Source: VXNF01 sp964291305 (lineage in GTDB: Bacteria; Actinomycetota; Acidimicrobiia; Acidimicrobiales; CATQHL01). From it: 64,000 bases of DNA. Below, in pieces: positions 8,775 through 18,522 of the stretch. The stretch is from assembly GCA_964291305.2 (NCBI GenBank), contig OZ219783.1, positions 372,001 to 436,000 on the forward strand, given 5' to 3'. The notes under the pieces were generated by a model. That model ran no database searches. It was not told the DNA's origin and was given only the letters and a program-made list of their open reading frames with translations. The position numbers and the translations under genes are program-made. Position 1 is the first letter of the stretch. Each line of letters starts with the position of its first letter.

Positions 8775-10931
8775 TCAGACGACGCTGACCCTGATGGTGT
8801 GCCAGCCGGTGGCGCCGTTGGGGGCCGGTGGGCGTATGTCGGAGGTTTGGGTGCGGCCCCGGCCGTCGGTGGCACGGCAGCGGATCTGATAGTTGCCGGG
8901 GGCGGCATCCCAGGCATAAACCCACTGACGCCAAGAGTTGACCGACATGTTGTTGCTCAACTCGGCCTCTACCCAGGGACCGTTGCCGATCTGAACCTCG
9001 ACTCGTTGGATGCCTCGTGTCGGGGCCCAGGCTATGCCGGCCACGGCCACCCTGCCAGCTCGAACGCGTGAGCCACCGCGGGGAACGTCAATACGGGACT
9101 GAGTCTTGATGGGCCCCCGCTTGGACCAGCCTCGGGGTACCCAGTACGAGTCGAAGCCCTCCCAGGTGGTGAGCCGGATCTCCTCCAGCCATTTGGTGGC
9201 TGATACGTAGCCGTAGAGGCCTGCGATTACCAGCCGCGCTGGGAACCCGTGAGCGCGAGGCAGAGGCTCGCCGTTCATGGCTACTGCTACTAGGGCTACC
9301 CTTCCGTCAAAGGCGTACTCAGTGGGGAAACCGGAGTTCCAGTTGTCTACCGATCGGCCCACGATCTGGGTAGCGCCGCGCTGCACGCCCGCCCGGTTCA
9401 GCACGCTCGCTAGGGGCACACCCCGCCAGATGGCGTTGTCTACCAGATTCCCGCCCACATCGTTGGAGACACAACTGAGGGTTACGGGCACCTCCACAAG
9501 GCCCATGTCGATGAGTTCGCGGAAGTTCATGGTGTAGGGATTGTCAACCATGCCGCTGATACTGAGTTCCCAGTTGTTTACGTTTACCGAAGGCACTACC
9601 AGAGCGGTGTCTATGCGGTAGAAGTCAGAGTTGGGCGTAACGATCGGCGAGATGCCAGTCACCGTGTTGTCGTAGTAGCCCGCCCGGTTCCGTTGGGGAG
9701 CTGCTTGAGTCGTCGGTGGTGGAGGCGGCGGGGCTTGGGTAGTTGTAGGCGGCGGAGGCGGCGCCTGGGTGGTTGTCGGAGGAGGTGGCGCCTGGGTTGT
9801 AGTTGGTGGGGGTGGCGCCTGGGTGGTCGTCGGTGCTGGCGCCTCCCCTGGATCGGCCACCGGCGGGGCGTCTCCGGCCGCGGACTCATCGGGCGGGGCA
9901 GTAGCCGCCTGGGTCGTGGACACCGAACCGTTGCCGGCCTCGGTAGATGTTGGCGTAGCAGTTTCGGCCGCCGTCGTGGTGGTGGGCTCGGCCGCGGTCG
10001 TCGTAGTGCTCGAGGTGGAGTTGTTCTGGCTTGGAGCCTCCGTTGTGGTTGTTGGCTGGATGCTGTCCCCACCGGGTCCACTTGTCGGCTTGGTTGTCTC
10101 ACCCTCCGCCGGGGCAGGTCCAGGGCTAGCTCCGAGCGTGGTTGCGGGCGTGTCGCCGGCGGTGGGTGGCGAGAGTGTTCCGTCCGTCGATCCGTCGTAG
10201 TCGACGCGAACTTCGGCATCGCTCAGCAAGTCGGCCACGCTGGCCCGATCAGCTTCCACGTCGCTATTGCGCCGGATTAGGTAGCGACCTACGCCGCTGG
10301 CGGCTAGGGCTCCGACTGCGGTGGCGCCAGCGGCGGTAAGGAACCAGCGCCGTCCAGTCTCGTTGAGGTACGGGTGCGGTTGGCGAGGCTTCTCGCCGTC
10401 TTCGGTAACCGGCGTAACCGGCGAGATCAGTCGCAGCATCCCCCAGAGCACTCCGCCACCAACTGCCGTCGCCAAAGTTGCAGTCAAGACGGCTGTTGAG
10501 GTCGATGCGGTTGGGTGCGCGTTGGCTGCCAGGCCTCCCAGAGTTCCGAAGGCGGCGAAGACCACCAAGATCACCCAGCGGTGCCGCCGGGATACGATCC
10601 CCGTTAGTATTCCGAGCACCAGCGTGGCTGCTAAGACGCCGTAGAACAGCAGCGGCTTCTGGGCCGACCCGAAGGTGTCGATGCTCCAGCGGATTACGTC
10701 GCCGGGCACGAAACGACTGTCTACGATGGCGTCGGAAACCCCCAGCACCAGAGACGGTGTCTTGTCGGTGATTCCCGATATCAACTCGCCGATAGAGATG
10801 GCAGCGCCCGCGCCCAGCAGTCCGGCCAAGCCAGCCCAGGGCAGAGTTGACCCCGGCCGAGGCTTTAGTCGAGCCAAGAGGCCTCTCCGCTTACTTTCAG
10901 GGTTGTGGTCGCCAGAGGGACCTGTATCCAT
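8775..10931 (-). CDS. membrane-anchored molybdopterin-dependent oxidoreductase (sulfite oxidase/YedY-like)
   Basis: The product (718 residues) has five predicted membrane segments in roughly the first 220 residues, then a low-complexity Thr/Pro/Ala/Gln linker to about residue 420, then an oxidoreductase molybdopterin-binding domain and a C-terminal Mo-co dimerisation domain. In the catalytic domain a single cysteine in VTLSCVSNDVGG is at the place of the Mo-ligating Cys, and HGFPARLVIAGLYGYVSATK is the conserved cofactor-binding stretch. The domains place the catalytic part outside the membrane on a flexible tether. The electron partner and substrate are unknown. The start is ATG 10931 with a modest GAGAGG upstream. 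Confidence 0.88.
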   Translation of the reverse strand: MDTGPSGDHNPESKRRGLLARLKPRPGSTLPWAGLAGLLGAGAAISIGELISGITDKTPSLVLGVSDAIVDSRFVPGDVIRWSIDTFGSAQKPLLFYGVLAATLVLGILTGIVSRRHRWVILVVFAAFGTLGGLAANAHPTASTSTAVLTATLATAVGGGVLWGMLRLISPVTPVTEDGEKPRQPHPYLNETGRRWFLTAAGATAVGALAASGVGRYLIRRNSDVEADRASVADLLSDAEVRVDYDGSTDGTLSPPTAGDTPATTLGASPGPAPAEGETTKPTSGPGGDSIQPTTTTEAPSQNNSTSSTTTTAAEPTTTTAAETATPTSTEAGNGSVSTTQAATAPPDESAAGDAPPVADPGEAPAPTTTQAPPPPTTTQAPPPPTTTQAPPPPPTTTQAPPPPPPTTQAAPQRNRAGYYDNTVTGISPIVTPNSDFYRIDTALVVPSVNVNNWELSISGMVDNPYTMNFRELIDMGLVEVPVTLSCVSNDVGGNLVDNAIWRGVPLASVLNRAGVQRGATQIVGRSVDNWNSGFPTEYAFDGRVALVAVAMNGEPLPRAHGFPARLVIAGLYGYVSATKWLEEIRLTTWEGFDSYWVPRGWSKRGPIKTQSRIDVPRGGSRVRAGRVAVAGIAWAPTRGIQRVEVQIGNGPWVEAELSNNMSVNSWRQWVYAWDAAPGNYQIRCRATDGRGRTQTSDIRPPAPNGATGWHTIRVSVV
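9707..9845. repeat. Thr-Thr-Thr-Gln-Ala-Pro repeat region in the oxidoreductase linker
   Basis: About five imperfect copies of a unit encoding TTTQAPPPP lie here (minus strand), with growing proline runs. It is part of a longer Thr/Pro/Ala-rich linker covering about 9,690-10,230. This type of sequence is typical of extended extracytoplasmic spacers. Confidence 0.85.
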
Positions 10932-11103
10932 GGTTCGGCCTCTCGCTGCTCGATTACGGTTCGCCTCCTAGTCTGGCAGGTAAGTGGGCGAGATGGCGCG
11001 CAGCCTCGTTGGATGAATCCAAGCTAAAGGAACAGCGAACTTTGTATCTCACTTGTTTCTCACACGGCCTGCCTGCTGCCCGGTGACATCTTGAGGTGAG
11101 CGC

Positions 11104-12171
11104 GTGAGCAGAGCCGGCTGGGAGGGTCTCGAACGCTACGGCTGGGACGCCGAGTGGGCACAGGTCCAGGCGCAGTTAGACCTGCCGGATAGCCAACCGG
11201 GCCGGGTAGCTACGGTAAGTCGGGGTTATAGCGTGGTCTTGGGGGTCGAAGGGGAGGTAATCGCCGCCTCGGATTCGCAGCGTTCGCAGGCCGCCGTGTC
11301 GCCCACCACGGGTGACTGGATCCTCTTCAGCGCCGACCCAGAAGCCGGCGTGGTGATCGACACGGTGATGCCTCGGCGCACAGCCATCGTGCGGCGAGAC
11401 CCGGCCGTCAGCCTCACTAAGCAGACGCTGGCTGCCAACGTGGATCTGGTGGGCGTGATGGTGGGTTTGGATCTCCCGGTTAACTTGGCTCGGATTGAAC
11501 GGTTTCTGGTACTAGCCGCCGACAGCGGGGCCAAGCCGCTGCTCGTGCTGAGTAAGGGAGACCTACTCGACGAGGTCGACCGACGCCAAGTCCGGGTTGA
11601 GTTGGCGGCGCTGGCCCCAGACATTGACATTCTTGAGACCAGTGCCACTGCTGGCTGGGGGCTCGAGGAGTTGCGCAGGGTGGTGGCGCCGCAGCGAACT
11701 TTCGTGGCACTGGGGCCGTCGGGAGTAGGGAAGTCAACCCTGCTAAACGCGCTTATCGGCGTCCCAACCTTGGCCGTCGGCGACGTGCGCAACGCTGACC
11801 GCGCCGGGCGGCACACTACGGTGCGTCGTGAACTTTTGCTGATGCCTTCCGGCGGCGTGCTGATCGACACGCCGGGGCTGCGGGCGGTGAGCCTCTGGGA
11901 TGCTGATGTGGCTCTCGATGGGGTGTTCGCCGAAATCGCCGAACGTGCCACCGATTGTCGATTCCGGGACTGCACTCACCGAAGTGAGCCCGACTGCGCC
12001 GTGCAGCAGGCAGTGCAGGCCGGCAGCATCGACGCCGCTCGCTTGGAGCGCTACCAACGGCTGTGGGAGGAGTTAGCCCAGCAAACCGAGGCGCGTGCTG
12101 AACGCCAGCGGCTGCAAGCGCGGGGGCGGTATGGCATCAAGCGCCGTCGCCAAGTGCGGCGTCGCTCCTAG
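11104..12171 (+). CDS. rsgA: small-ribosomal-subunit biogenesis GTPase RsgA
   Basis: The product (355 residues) is a circularly permuted GTPase. The G-motifs come in the order G4 (LSKGD), G1 (GPSGVGKST), G3 (DTPG), which is diagnostic of RsgA/YjeQ. An N-terminal OB-fold part and a C-terminal zinc-binding cluster (CRFRDCTHRSEPDC) are present, followed by an Arg-rich tail. RsgA checks the decoding centre of the maturing 30S subunit. The GTG start follows TTGAGGTGAG. The G4 motif has Ser in place of the usual Asn. Confidence 0.94.
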   Translation: MSRAGWEGLERYGWDAEWAQVQAQLDLPDSQPGRVATVSRGYSVVLGVEGEVIAASDSQRSQAAVSPTTGDWILFSADPEAGVVIDTVMPRRTAIVRRDPAVSLTKQTLAANVDLVGVMVGLDLPVNLARIERFLVLAADSGAKPLLVLSKGDLLDEVDRRQVRVELAALAPDIDILETSATAGWGLEELRRVVAPQRTFVALGPSGVGKSTLLNALIGVPTLAVGDVRNADRAGRHTTVRRELLLMPSGGVLIDTPGLRAVSLWDADVALDGVFAEIAERATDCRFRDCTHRSEPDCAVQQAVQAGSIDAARLERYQRLWEELAQQTEARAERQRLQARGRYGIKRRRQVRRRS

Positions 12172-12194
12172 CGCTCCTAGCCAGATTTAGGGTT

Positions 12195-12737
12195 TCAGTT
12201 AGCGCGCAGATCGTCGGGATAGTTCCAAAACCAAGACACCTCGGTGTGCTGGCGCTCTAGCACCGCCTCCCACAGCCCTTCAGGATCCTCGGTGAGCACA
12301 TCGCTGGGTTCAGGTTCCACCACGAACCACGCCCCGGTTGCTAGCTCTCCTTCAAGTTGGTCGGCGCCCCATCCGGCGTAGCCGAAAAAGAGGCGCAAAC
12401 CGGGCCGCTCCGCTAGTTCCTCACCTTCGAGCGAGAGGTTCAGGCAGCCGACATCGCCGATGAGGCGCGTCCAGCCTGACTCGGCACAGCCAGGCCACTC
12501 GCGGGAAAGCCCGATGAGGCTCTCTGGCGACACTGGGCCACCTGAGTAAAGCACGCCCGGCACGGTCTCCCAGCCGGTCAGCAACTCGGCTATTACCAGA
12601 GATGAGGGTCGGTTCAGCACCAGGCCCACAGCCCCTTCGGCGGTGTGTTCAAGTAGCAGTACCACCGTGCGCTCGAAGTTTCCGTCGCCGATTAGCGGCG
12701 TGGCTACCAGCAGTTTGCGGGCGTGGAACTCGCTCAT
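12195..12737 (-). CDS. YqgE/AlgH family protein
   Basis: The product (180 residues) matches the YqgE/AlgH (DUF179) family: the start KLLVATPLIGDGNFERTVVL, GLVLNRPSS, YSGGPV, and LFFGYAGWGADQLEGEL are the conserved blocks. The biochemical role of the family is unsettled; in Pseudomonas AlgH was linked to alginate regulation. It lies convergent to rsgA (23-bp gap) and downstream of serC on the same strand with a 50-bp gap. Confidence 0.92.
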   Translation of the reverse strand: MSEFHARKLLVATPLIGDGNFERTVVLLLEHTAEGAVGLVLNRPSSLVIAELLTGWETVPGVLYSGGPVSPESLIGLSREWPGCAESGWTRLIGDVGCLNLSLEGEELAERPGLRLFFGYAGWGADQLEGELATGAWFVVEPEPSDVLTEDPEGLWEAVLERQHTEVSWFWNYPDDLRAN

Positions 12738-12787
12738 GGCACCGTAGACAGTTCTGTCGCGGCCAGCTCAGCGCCTCCTGACGCCGC

Positions 12788-13942
12788 TCACGAAGTGGCC
12801 GAAAGCCGGTCCACTATGTGATCGATACAAGCGCAGAGGGCGACCACATCTTCAGCCGGGATGGCGGGGAACAACGCGATCCGGAGTTGGTTGCGGCCCA
12901 GCGCCCGATAGGACTCAGTGTCTACGATGTCGTTGGCCCGCAGCTCTGTGGCTATCCGCCCAGCGTCGGCGACCTCGGGGCGGATGTCGATGGTGGCCAC
13001 CACGTGACTGCGTTTGACCGGGTCGGTCACGAACGGTTCAGCGAACTCCGATGCCTCTGCCCAGTTGTATATGGCCGCAGCCGAGGCGTCGCAGCGATCG
13101 GCTGCCCACTCCAGGCCCCCATTGGCACACATCCACTCCACTGTATGAAGCGTGAGGAAGATCGTGGCCAGCGCCGGCGTGTTGTAGGTCTGATTTGCAA
13201 CGGAGTTTTTCACCGCCAGTGGCAGGCTGAGTGACGAGGGACACCAGCGACCGCTGGCACCAATCTCAGCAATACGTTCCAGCGCGGCTGGAGAGCAGCA
13301 CGCCACCCATAAGCCGCCGTCGGCTGCGAAGCACTTCTGTGGCGAGAAGTAGTACATGTCTACCTCTGCAGGGTCCCAGCGCAGACCGCCAGCGGCCGAA
13401 GTGGCATCTACTACTACCAGTCCGTCGTCGGCACCGATGCCGTGCGGCCGCCGCAGTGGCAACTGCACGCCCGTAGAGGTTTCGTTGTGGGTTAGGGCGT
13501 AGACATCCACCTCAGCGGGGACCGCCTCAGGATGTGACCCGAACGGTGCCTCGATGATCTGCGGCTCCTCTAGGTGCGGAATGGCTTGTACGGCTCGGGC
13601 GAACTTGGCGGAGAACTCGCCGAAGGTCAGATGCTGGCTGCGGTGGCGGATTAGCCCAAACCCGAGGCAGTCCCAGAGGCCGGTAGCGCCACCGTTTCCC
13701 AGCACTACCTGCCAACCTTCGGGCAGGCCGAATAGTTCGGCGAAACCGTCCTGTAGCCGCCCCACCACCTGGCGCACACCCGGCCGCCGGTGGCTGGTTC
13801 CCAGGTAGCCGTCGGCGATCTCTGCCAGTGCGGTCACCGCCTCGGGGCGCACTCGTGACGGCCCGCTACCGAAGCGGCCATCGCCCGGACGTATGCCGTC
13901 GGGCAGGAGAATATGGTCTAGAGCATCCTTGCCGGTCATCAT
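12788..13942 (-). CDS. serC: phosphoserine aminotransferase
   Basis: The product (384 residues) is a class V PLP enzyme that turns 3-phosphohydroxypyruvate into phosphoserine. It matches the actinobacterial SerC type: GRFGSGPSRVRPEAV, LGTSHRR, GNGGATGLWD, and the PLP lysine in YFSPQKCFAADGG. Serine synthesis also needs serA, found 21 kb away at 35324. Start codons ATG occur in tandem at 13942 and 13939 after a GAAAGG. Its promoter must share the 28 bp between start codons, and flanking coding sequence, with the divergent aminotransferase gene. Confidence 0.93.
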   Translation of the reverse strand: MMTGKDALDHILLPDGIRPGDGRFGSGPSRVRPEAVTALAEIADGYLGTSHRRPGVRQVVGRLQDGFAELFGLPEGWQVVLGNGGATGLWDCLGFGLIRHRSQHLTFGEFSAKFARAVQAIPHLEEPQIIEAPFGSHPEAVPAEVDVYALTHNETSTGVQLPLRRPHGIGADDGLVVVDATSAAGGLRWDPAEVDMYYFSPQKCFAADGGLWVACCSPAALERIAEIGASGRWCPSSLSLPLAVKNSVANQTYNTPALATIFLTLHTVEWMCANGGLEWAADRCDASAAAIYNWAEASEFAEPFVTDPVKRSHVVATIDIRPEVADAGRIATELRANDIVDTESYRALGRNQLRIALFPAIPAEDVVALCACIDHIVDRLSATS

Positions 13943-13970
13943 TTACCTTTCGTGGTGCGAGACTGCACTT

Positions 13971-15221
13971 GTGAGTTCCCCGTCATCAACTGCATCATCA
14001 CCCTCATCGCCTCCCGCGCAGCCTGGCCTAGTTTTAGCGGTCTCGCGGTCTGTGGCGGCAATCACTCCATCTGCCACTGTGGGCACCGACGCCAAGGCCA
14101 AAGCACTACGCGCCGCTGGTGAGCCCGTCATCGGCTTCGGAGCTGGCGAGCCCGACTTCCCAACGCCACCCCACATTGTGGAAGCCGCGGTGCGGGCCTG
14201 CCGTGAGCACCGCGACCATCGTTACAGCCCCACGCCGGGCCTGCCTGAGCTGCGTGAGGCCATTGCCGCCAAGACGTTGCGCGACTCGGCCCTGGAGGTT
14301 GCTCCACAGCAGGTGATTGTGACCGCCGGAGGCAAACACGCCGTCTATAACGCCCTCCTAACTCTGTTAGACCCCGGTGACGAAGTCATTCTGCCTGCCC
14401 CTTACTGGCCCACCTATCCGGAACCGGTGAAGCTGGTTGGAGCCCAGCCGGTGATCGTGCAGACCGACGTAACTGGCAGCTACCGCGTCACGCTGGAGCA
14501 ACTAGAAGCAGCCCGCACGCAACGCACCAAGCTGCTGATCTTTTGTTCGCCGTCTAACCCCACCGGCAGCGTTTATCCTCCCGAGGAAGTAGCGGCGATC
14601 GGCAACTGGGCGGCCGACCACGGCATTTGGGTGCTGACCGACGAGATCTACGAGCACCTTACCTACGACGATCACCGCCACGTTTCGCTGCCCGTGGTGG
14701 CCCCAGCGGCTGCCGAGCGCTGCGTAATCATCAACGGGGTAGCCAAGACCTACGCCATGACCGGCTGGCGCATCGGTTGGATCATTGCCCCCCAAGAGGT
14801 AGCGGCCGCAACTGCGGCGCTGCAGTCGCATCAAACCTCCAACGTCTGCAACGTGGCGCAGCGGGCGGCGCTCGCCGCTGTTTCGGGACCGTTGGACGCC
14901 GTAGCGGAAATGAGGTCGCACTTCGACCGCCGGCGCCGCACTATGCACGGCCTGCTCTCACAGATTCCCGGAGCCGACTGCCCCATGCCTCAGGGGGCGT
15001 TCTACGCCTTCCCGTCGCTGCAGGGAGTGCTCGAGCGACCCGTTGCTGGGCGCTCGGTGAGTTCTAGTCTGGAACTTGCCGACCTGCTGCTTTCGGAGGT
15101 AAAAGTAGCAGTGGTGGCTGGCGAGGCTTTTGGGGCACCCGGCTGTGCGCGGCTCTCTTTCGCTCTCGCCGACGATGATCTGGCAGAAGGCGTGGGTCGC
15201 ATCGTGAGCTTCCTCTCGTAG
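13971..15221 (+). CDS. class I PLP-dependent aminotransferase (aspartate aminotransferase family)
   Basis: The product (416 residues) is a fold-type I aminotransferase of the AspC/AAT-Ib kind: GFGAGEPDFPTP, the substrate loop NPTGSVYP, and PLP lysine in NGVAKTYAMTGWRIGW. It most likely transfers the amino group of aspartate to 2-oxoglutarate. I chose GTG 13971, since the frame upstream runs into serC on the other strand. The first 25 residues are Ser/Pro-rich and not conserved. Transcription is divergent from serC, so the two could share control. Confidence 0.88.
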   Translation: MSSPSSTASSPSSPPAQPGLVLAVSRSVAAITPSATVGTDAKAKALRAAGEPVIGFGAGEPDFPTPPHIVEAAVRACREHRDHRYSPTPGLPELREAIAAKTLRDSALEVAPQQVIVTAGGKHAVYNALLTLLDPGDEVILPAPYWPTYPEPVKLVGAQPVIVQTDVTGSYRVTLEQLEAARTQRTKLLIFCSPSNPTGSVYPPEEVAAIGNWAADHGIWVLTDEIYEHLTYDDHRHVSLPVVAPAAAERCVIINGVAKTYAMTGWRIGWIIAPQEVAAATAALQSHQTSNVCNVAQRAALAAVSGPLDAVAEMRSHFDRRRRTMHGLLSQIPGADCPMPQGAFYAFPSLQGVLERPVAGRSVSSSLELADLLLSEVKVAVVAGEAFGAPGCARLSFALADDDLAEGVGRIVSFLS

Positions 15222-15265
15222 CCGCCCGGAACCGAGATGTGGCCGGAGCCGAGAGTTGAGTAGCC

Positions 15266-17245
15266 GTGACCGGTGAGGTGGCCCCATACGGGTCCTGGCC
15301 GTCACCTATTACGCCTGAGTCCCTAGCGGCGGCCAGCGTGCGGGTCACCACGCTGGTGGTCGACGGCACCGACTTGTGGTGGTCCGAAACCCGACCTGCG
15401 GCGAAGGCGCGGACCGTGCTGATGCGCCGCAGCGCCGACGGTTCAGTGCGCCAAATGACTCCACCAGAGGCCAACGTGCGCAGCCGTGTCCACTCCTACG
15501 GCGGGGTTGCCTGGTGGGTGGCTGGCGGTGTCTGCGTTTACTCTGACGACAGCGATTTTCGTCTGCGCCGCCTCACCGCCGACGGCGGTCTCCCAATTGT
15601 GCTTACCCCCGAAGGAACTGACCGTTCAGCACTGTACGCCGACGGCCGTCTCAGCGCTGACGGAGAGTGGTTTGTGTGCGTGAGGGAACGCCCGGCCAGC
15701 CCGGAGCACGTCAACGAGATTGTCTGCGTGGCGCTCGACGGTAGCGGCCGCACCGAAGTGGTCACCAGCGGTGCCGACTTCTACTCCGACCCGCGCCCCT
15801 CGCCTTGCGGTGACTGGCTGGCTTGGTTGCAGTGGAACCACCCGAACATGCCCTGGGATGGCTGCGAACTGCACGTAGGGCGCCTGGCCGGTCAGCACGT
15901 GGACGAGTCGTGCCGCATCGCCGGCGGGCCTAACGAGTGGATCTTCGGTCCCGGTTGGCGACACGATGGGGCGCTTACTTGGGTGAGCGACGGTTCAGGC
16001 TGGTCGACTTTGTGGTTGCTGGAAGGCGATCCGCTGGCACCGGAGGCAAAACCACGACGCTGGGTAGAACTCACAGACGGCGAAATTCAGACACCTAACT
16101 GGGTCTTTGGCATGAGCCGTCACGCCACTTGGCCGCAGACCGGCGGCGGCAGTGGTTTGGGGTACGCGGTCTCTCGAGGGGGTTGCCAGGAACTGTGTTT
16201 CGCTGAGGAACCAAACGCCACTGGGTATCTGGGCGCAACCTACGACAGTCATACCTCGTTTAGCGTGCTGCGGGCCTGGGAGTCGGGTGTGGTCACCGTG
16301 GCGGCCTCGCCGTCGGTAGAGAGCGAGGTCCTCCACGTCACCAGCAACGCAGGCGTACCTGAGGCCCGCGTGCTTTATACCCCGCCGGCGCTGCAACTAG
16401 ACCCGGGTTTCACTCCCAAGCCCCAACCGGTGACCTTTCCCGCTAGTGGCGGTGAGGTGGCTCACGCTCTGCTTTACCGGCCAGCCAACCCCAACTGTGG
16501 CGCCCCCGAAGGAGTTGGTTCGCCGCCGTTGCTGGTCATGGCCCATGGCGGTCCCACCGGGGCGGCCCGTACTGCGCTGCACCTCGGGGTGCGCTACTGG
16601 ACCAGTCGAGGCATAGCAGTCGTGGATGTGGACTACCGCGGTAGCACCGGCTACGGGCGGGCTTACCGCCGAGCGCTGGACGGCGGCTGGGGCGTGACCG
16701 ACGTGGCTGACTGCGTGGCCGCGGCACGCCACTTGGCCGATAGCGGTGAGGCTGACGCTGATCGTCTGGCCATCGTGGGTGCCAGCGCCGGCGGCTACGC
16801 GGTACTGCAGGCGCTCGTTGACTACGACGTTTTTGCTGCTGGTCTCATCCGCTATGGCGTCACCGACCTGGAGGCGCTGGCCCGCGATACCCACAAGTTC
16901 GAGAAGCACTACATGGATCGACTTGTTGGCCCTTACCCCCAGCAGCGCCACCTCTACGTTGAGCGTTCGCCGATTCACCGGGTGGACCGGATCTCCTGTC
17001 CGATGTTGGTGCTGCAAGGTCAAAGCGACCCAGTCGTGCCGCCGGAGCAGGCGGAGGCCCTGGTAGCGGCGCTGGAAGCCAACGGGTTGCCCTATGCCTA
17101 CCTGCTCTTCGAAGGGGAGGCACATGGCTTTCGGGGCTCAGAGGCCATCGTGGCAGCAGCCGCGGCCGAACTCTCCTTTTTGGGCCAGATCTTCGGTTTC
17201 GAAGCCGCTGGTGATATAGCGCCAGTGACTTTACGGAACCTGTGA
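15266..17245 (+). CDS. S9 family peptidase (prolyl oligopeptidase / dipeptidyl aminopeptidase type)
   Basis: The product (659 residues) has an N-terminal beta-propeller region of about 390 residues and a C-terminal alpha/beta-hydrolase domain. The nucleophile serine is in GASAGGY, the aspartate in QGQSDPVVPPEQ and the histidine in FEGEAHGFR, giving the full triad. The family cleaves short peptides, often after proline. No signal peptide is seen, so it should be cytoplasmic. It begins with GTG, 44 bp downstream of the aminotransferase, possibly in one operon. It is the last conserved gene before the catabolic block. Confidence 0.9.
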   Translation: MTGEVAPYGSWPSPITPESLAAASVRVTTLVVDGTDLWWSETRPAAKARTVLMRRSADGSVRQMTPPEANVRSRVHSYGGVAWWVAGGVCVYSDDSDFRLRRLTADGGLPIVLTPEGTDRSALYADGRLSADGEWFVCVRERPASPEHVNEIVCVALDGSGRTEVVTSGADFYSDPRPSPCGDWLAWLQWNHPNMPWDGCELHVGRLAGQHVDESCRIAGGPNEWIFGPGWRHDGALTWVSDGSGWSTLWLLEGDPLAPEAKPRRWVELTDGEIQTPNWVFGMSRHATWPQTGGGSGLGYAVSRGGCQELCFAEEPNATGYLGATYDSHTSFSVLRAWESGVVTVAASPSVESEVLHVTSNAGVPEARVLYTPPALQLDPGFTPKPQPVTFPASGGEVAHALLYRPANPNCGAPEGVGSPPLLVMAHGGPTGAARTALHLGVRYWTSRGIAVVDVDYRGSTGYGRAYRRALDGGWGVTDVADCVAAARHLADSGEADADRLAIVGASAGGYAVLQALVDYDVFAAGLIRYGVTDLEALARDTHKFEKHYMDRLVGPYPQQRHLYVERSPIHRVDRISCPMLVLQGQSDPVVPPEQAEALVAALEANGLPYAYLLFEGEAHGFRGSEAIVAAAAAELSFLGQIFGFEAAGDIAPVTLRNL

Positions 17246-17459
17246 GGCACCATCGTCGGTTGGAACTGCCGAGCCGTCGGGGCTGTGACTTTATGCTTGG
17301 GTTTTGGGAACTATATACATGGATTGGCGCTTCAAGGCTGCCCGCTCCGCCAATACGTCTCGAACCTCCCCCGGAATCCCCCGAATGGTGATCTGAACCG
17401 ACACGACTGCATTCTGCCAGCATTGACATCATTTTGCAGTCGTCGGGGATGACTCTGAG

Positions 17460-18362
17460 TTATAACTGGATGCTCAGGGAGGCGACTTCGCTGCGGAGCA
17501 GTTCGGCGGACAGGCCGTCAAGTTGCCAGTCGATTCGAATGCAACGCTTCGGTGCGGCCAGGGCTTCGTCGCTGAGCTGGAGGGCGTTGACATGGACGAG
17601 CACATCCACGTCGTGGAGTTCGGCCGAGAAGCCATCGGTCAGGACCAACTCCAAGATGGTGCCTCGAAAGACCGTGCGGACCAGCGCGGCCGTGCGCTCG
17701 GCCCCGCTCGGCGTCGGCGCGGCAACGGTCACAACTCGGTCCGTGCTCAGCTCAGCGATCTTTCGTAGGGTTCCCGACGAGGCGGTGAAGTTGAGGTCGA
17801 GGATTCGGTTCCGGTCACCAACGGCCTCCAGCACCTCGGCGATGTGGAACAACGGCGTCACGACCAGGTCGAACGAGGTTGCGTTTCGCTCAGCGATGTC
17901 ATCGATCAGAACAGGGGCGACCTGAATCCCGGTTGCATTGGCGATCAGCTCGGACATCTGGGCGAGATCAGTCGTATTGCATTCGACGAAGGCGATCTCA
18001 GGCTCAAGGGCGTCGTTGAACGACCGGTCGATCAGACCGATCAGATCGTCTCGGGAGAAGCCAATGGCCTGGGCCCGCCGGATCAGGTCCTTGGCCTCCT
18101 CCTGGAGTCCTGCGCTGAGGATCGACAAACCACTTGATCCGGTGACGTAGGTGCCCCGTCTCGGTTCGGAACGGACGACTCCCTCCGCGGCCAGCCGCTG
18201 AAGTTCCCGGTTGACGGTGTTCGCGTTGCTGCCGAGTTCGGAGGCAATCCGACGGCACGAGGGCAGACGCTCGCCCGCCTTCCAGATCCCGCCGAGGATC
18301 TGACGAAGTATCTCCCTGCGAACATCCTCGCCGTTGATGCTCGATCGGCCAGAAGTGCTCAT
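17460..18362 (-). CDS. GntR-family transcriptional regulator
   Basis: The product (300 residues from ATG 18362) has an N-terminal winged helix typical of GntR proteins: DVRREILRQILGGIWKAGERLP, then ELGSNANTVNRELQRLAAEG and a glycine-containing wing (PRRGTYVTG). The C-terminal 200 residues look like an alpha/beta ligand-binding domain (IDDIAERNATSFDLVVTPLF, VVTVAAPTPSG), resembling a periplasmic-binding fold rather than the FCD or UTRA domains. The frame extends to 18491, but the extra part is not conserved-looking. It is divergent from the BMP transporter genes and very probably controls the 18.6-33 kb block in response to its substrate. Confidence 0.85.
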   Translation of the reverse strand: MSTSGRSSINGEDVRREILRQILGGIWKAGERLPSCRRIASELGSNANTVNRELQRLAAEGVVRSEPRRGTYVTGSSGLSILSAGLQEEAKDLIRRAQAIGFSRDDLIGLIDRSFNDALEPEIAFVECNTTDLAQMSELIANATGIQVAPVLIDDIAERNATSFDLVVTPLFHIAEVLEAVGDRNRILDLNFTASSGTLRKIAELSTDRVVTVAAPTPSGAERTAALVRTVFRGTILELVLTDGFSAELHDVDVLVHVNALQLSDEALAAPKRCIRIDWQLDGLSAELLRSEVASLSIQL

Positions 18363-18522
18363 GGCGGTGGCCGCCGGGCGACACCGTGGTCGATACGGGC
18401 ACCGTCTTGGCTGCCGCTCCCACCGAGGACCATGGGCCGATGATAGGTGGGGCGACGCGGCGTTCGAAATGTGGCTAGCCGACGACGCCATGGACGGAAA
18501 CCCCCGCAGACCCCGAACTCCC

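Noticed and set aside
9707..9845. CRISPR-like repeats
   Set aside because: The repeats are codon-based (Thr-Gln-Ala-Pro), in frame and without unique spacers. The same applies to 8308-8472 and 59481-59552.
13893..13970. Upstream start for the aspartate-type aminotransferase
   Set aside because: It would overlap the 5' end of serC on the other strand and add residues without homology.
16397..17125. Antisense frame of 242 codons over the S9 peptidase
   Set aside because: The catalytic domain of the peptidase occupies the plus strand; there is no start signal for the antisense frame.
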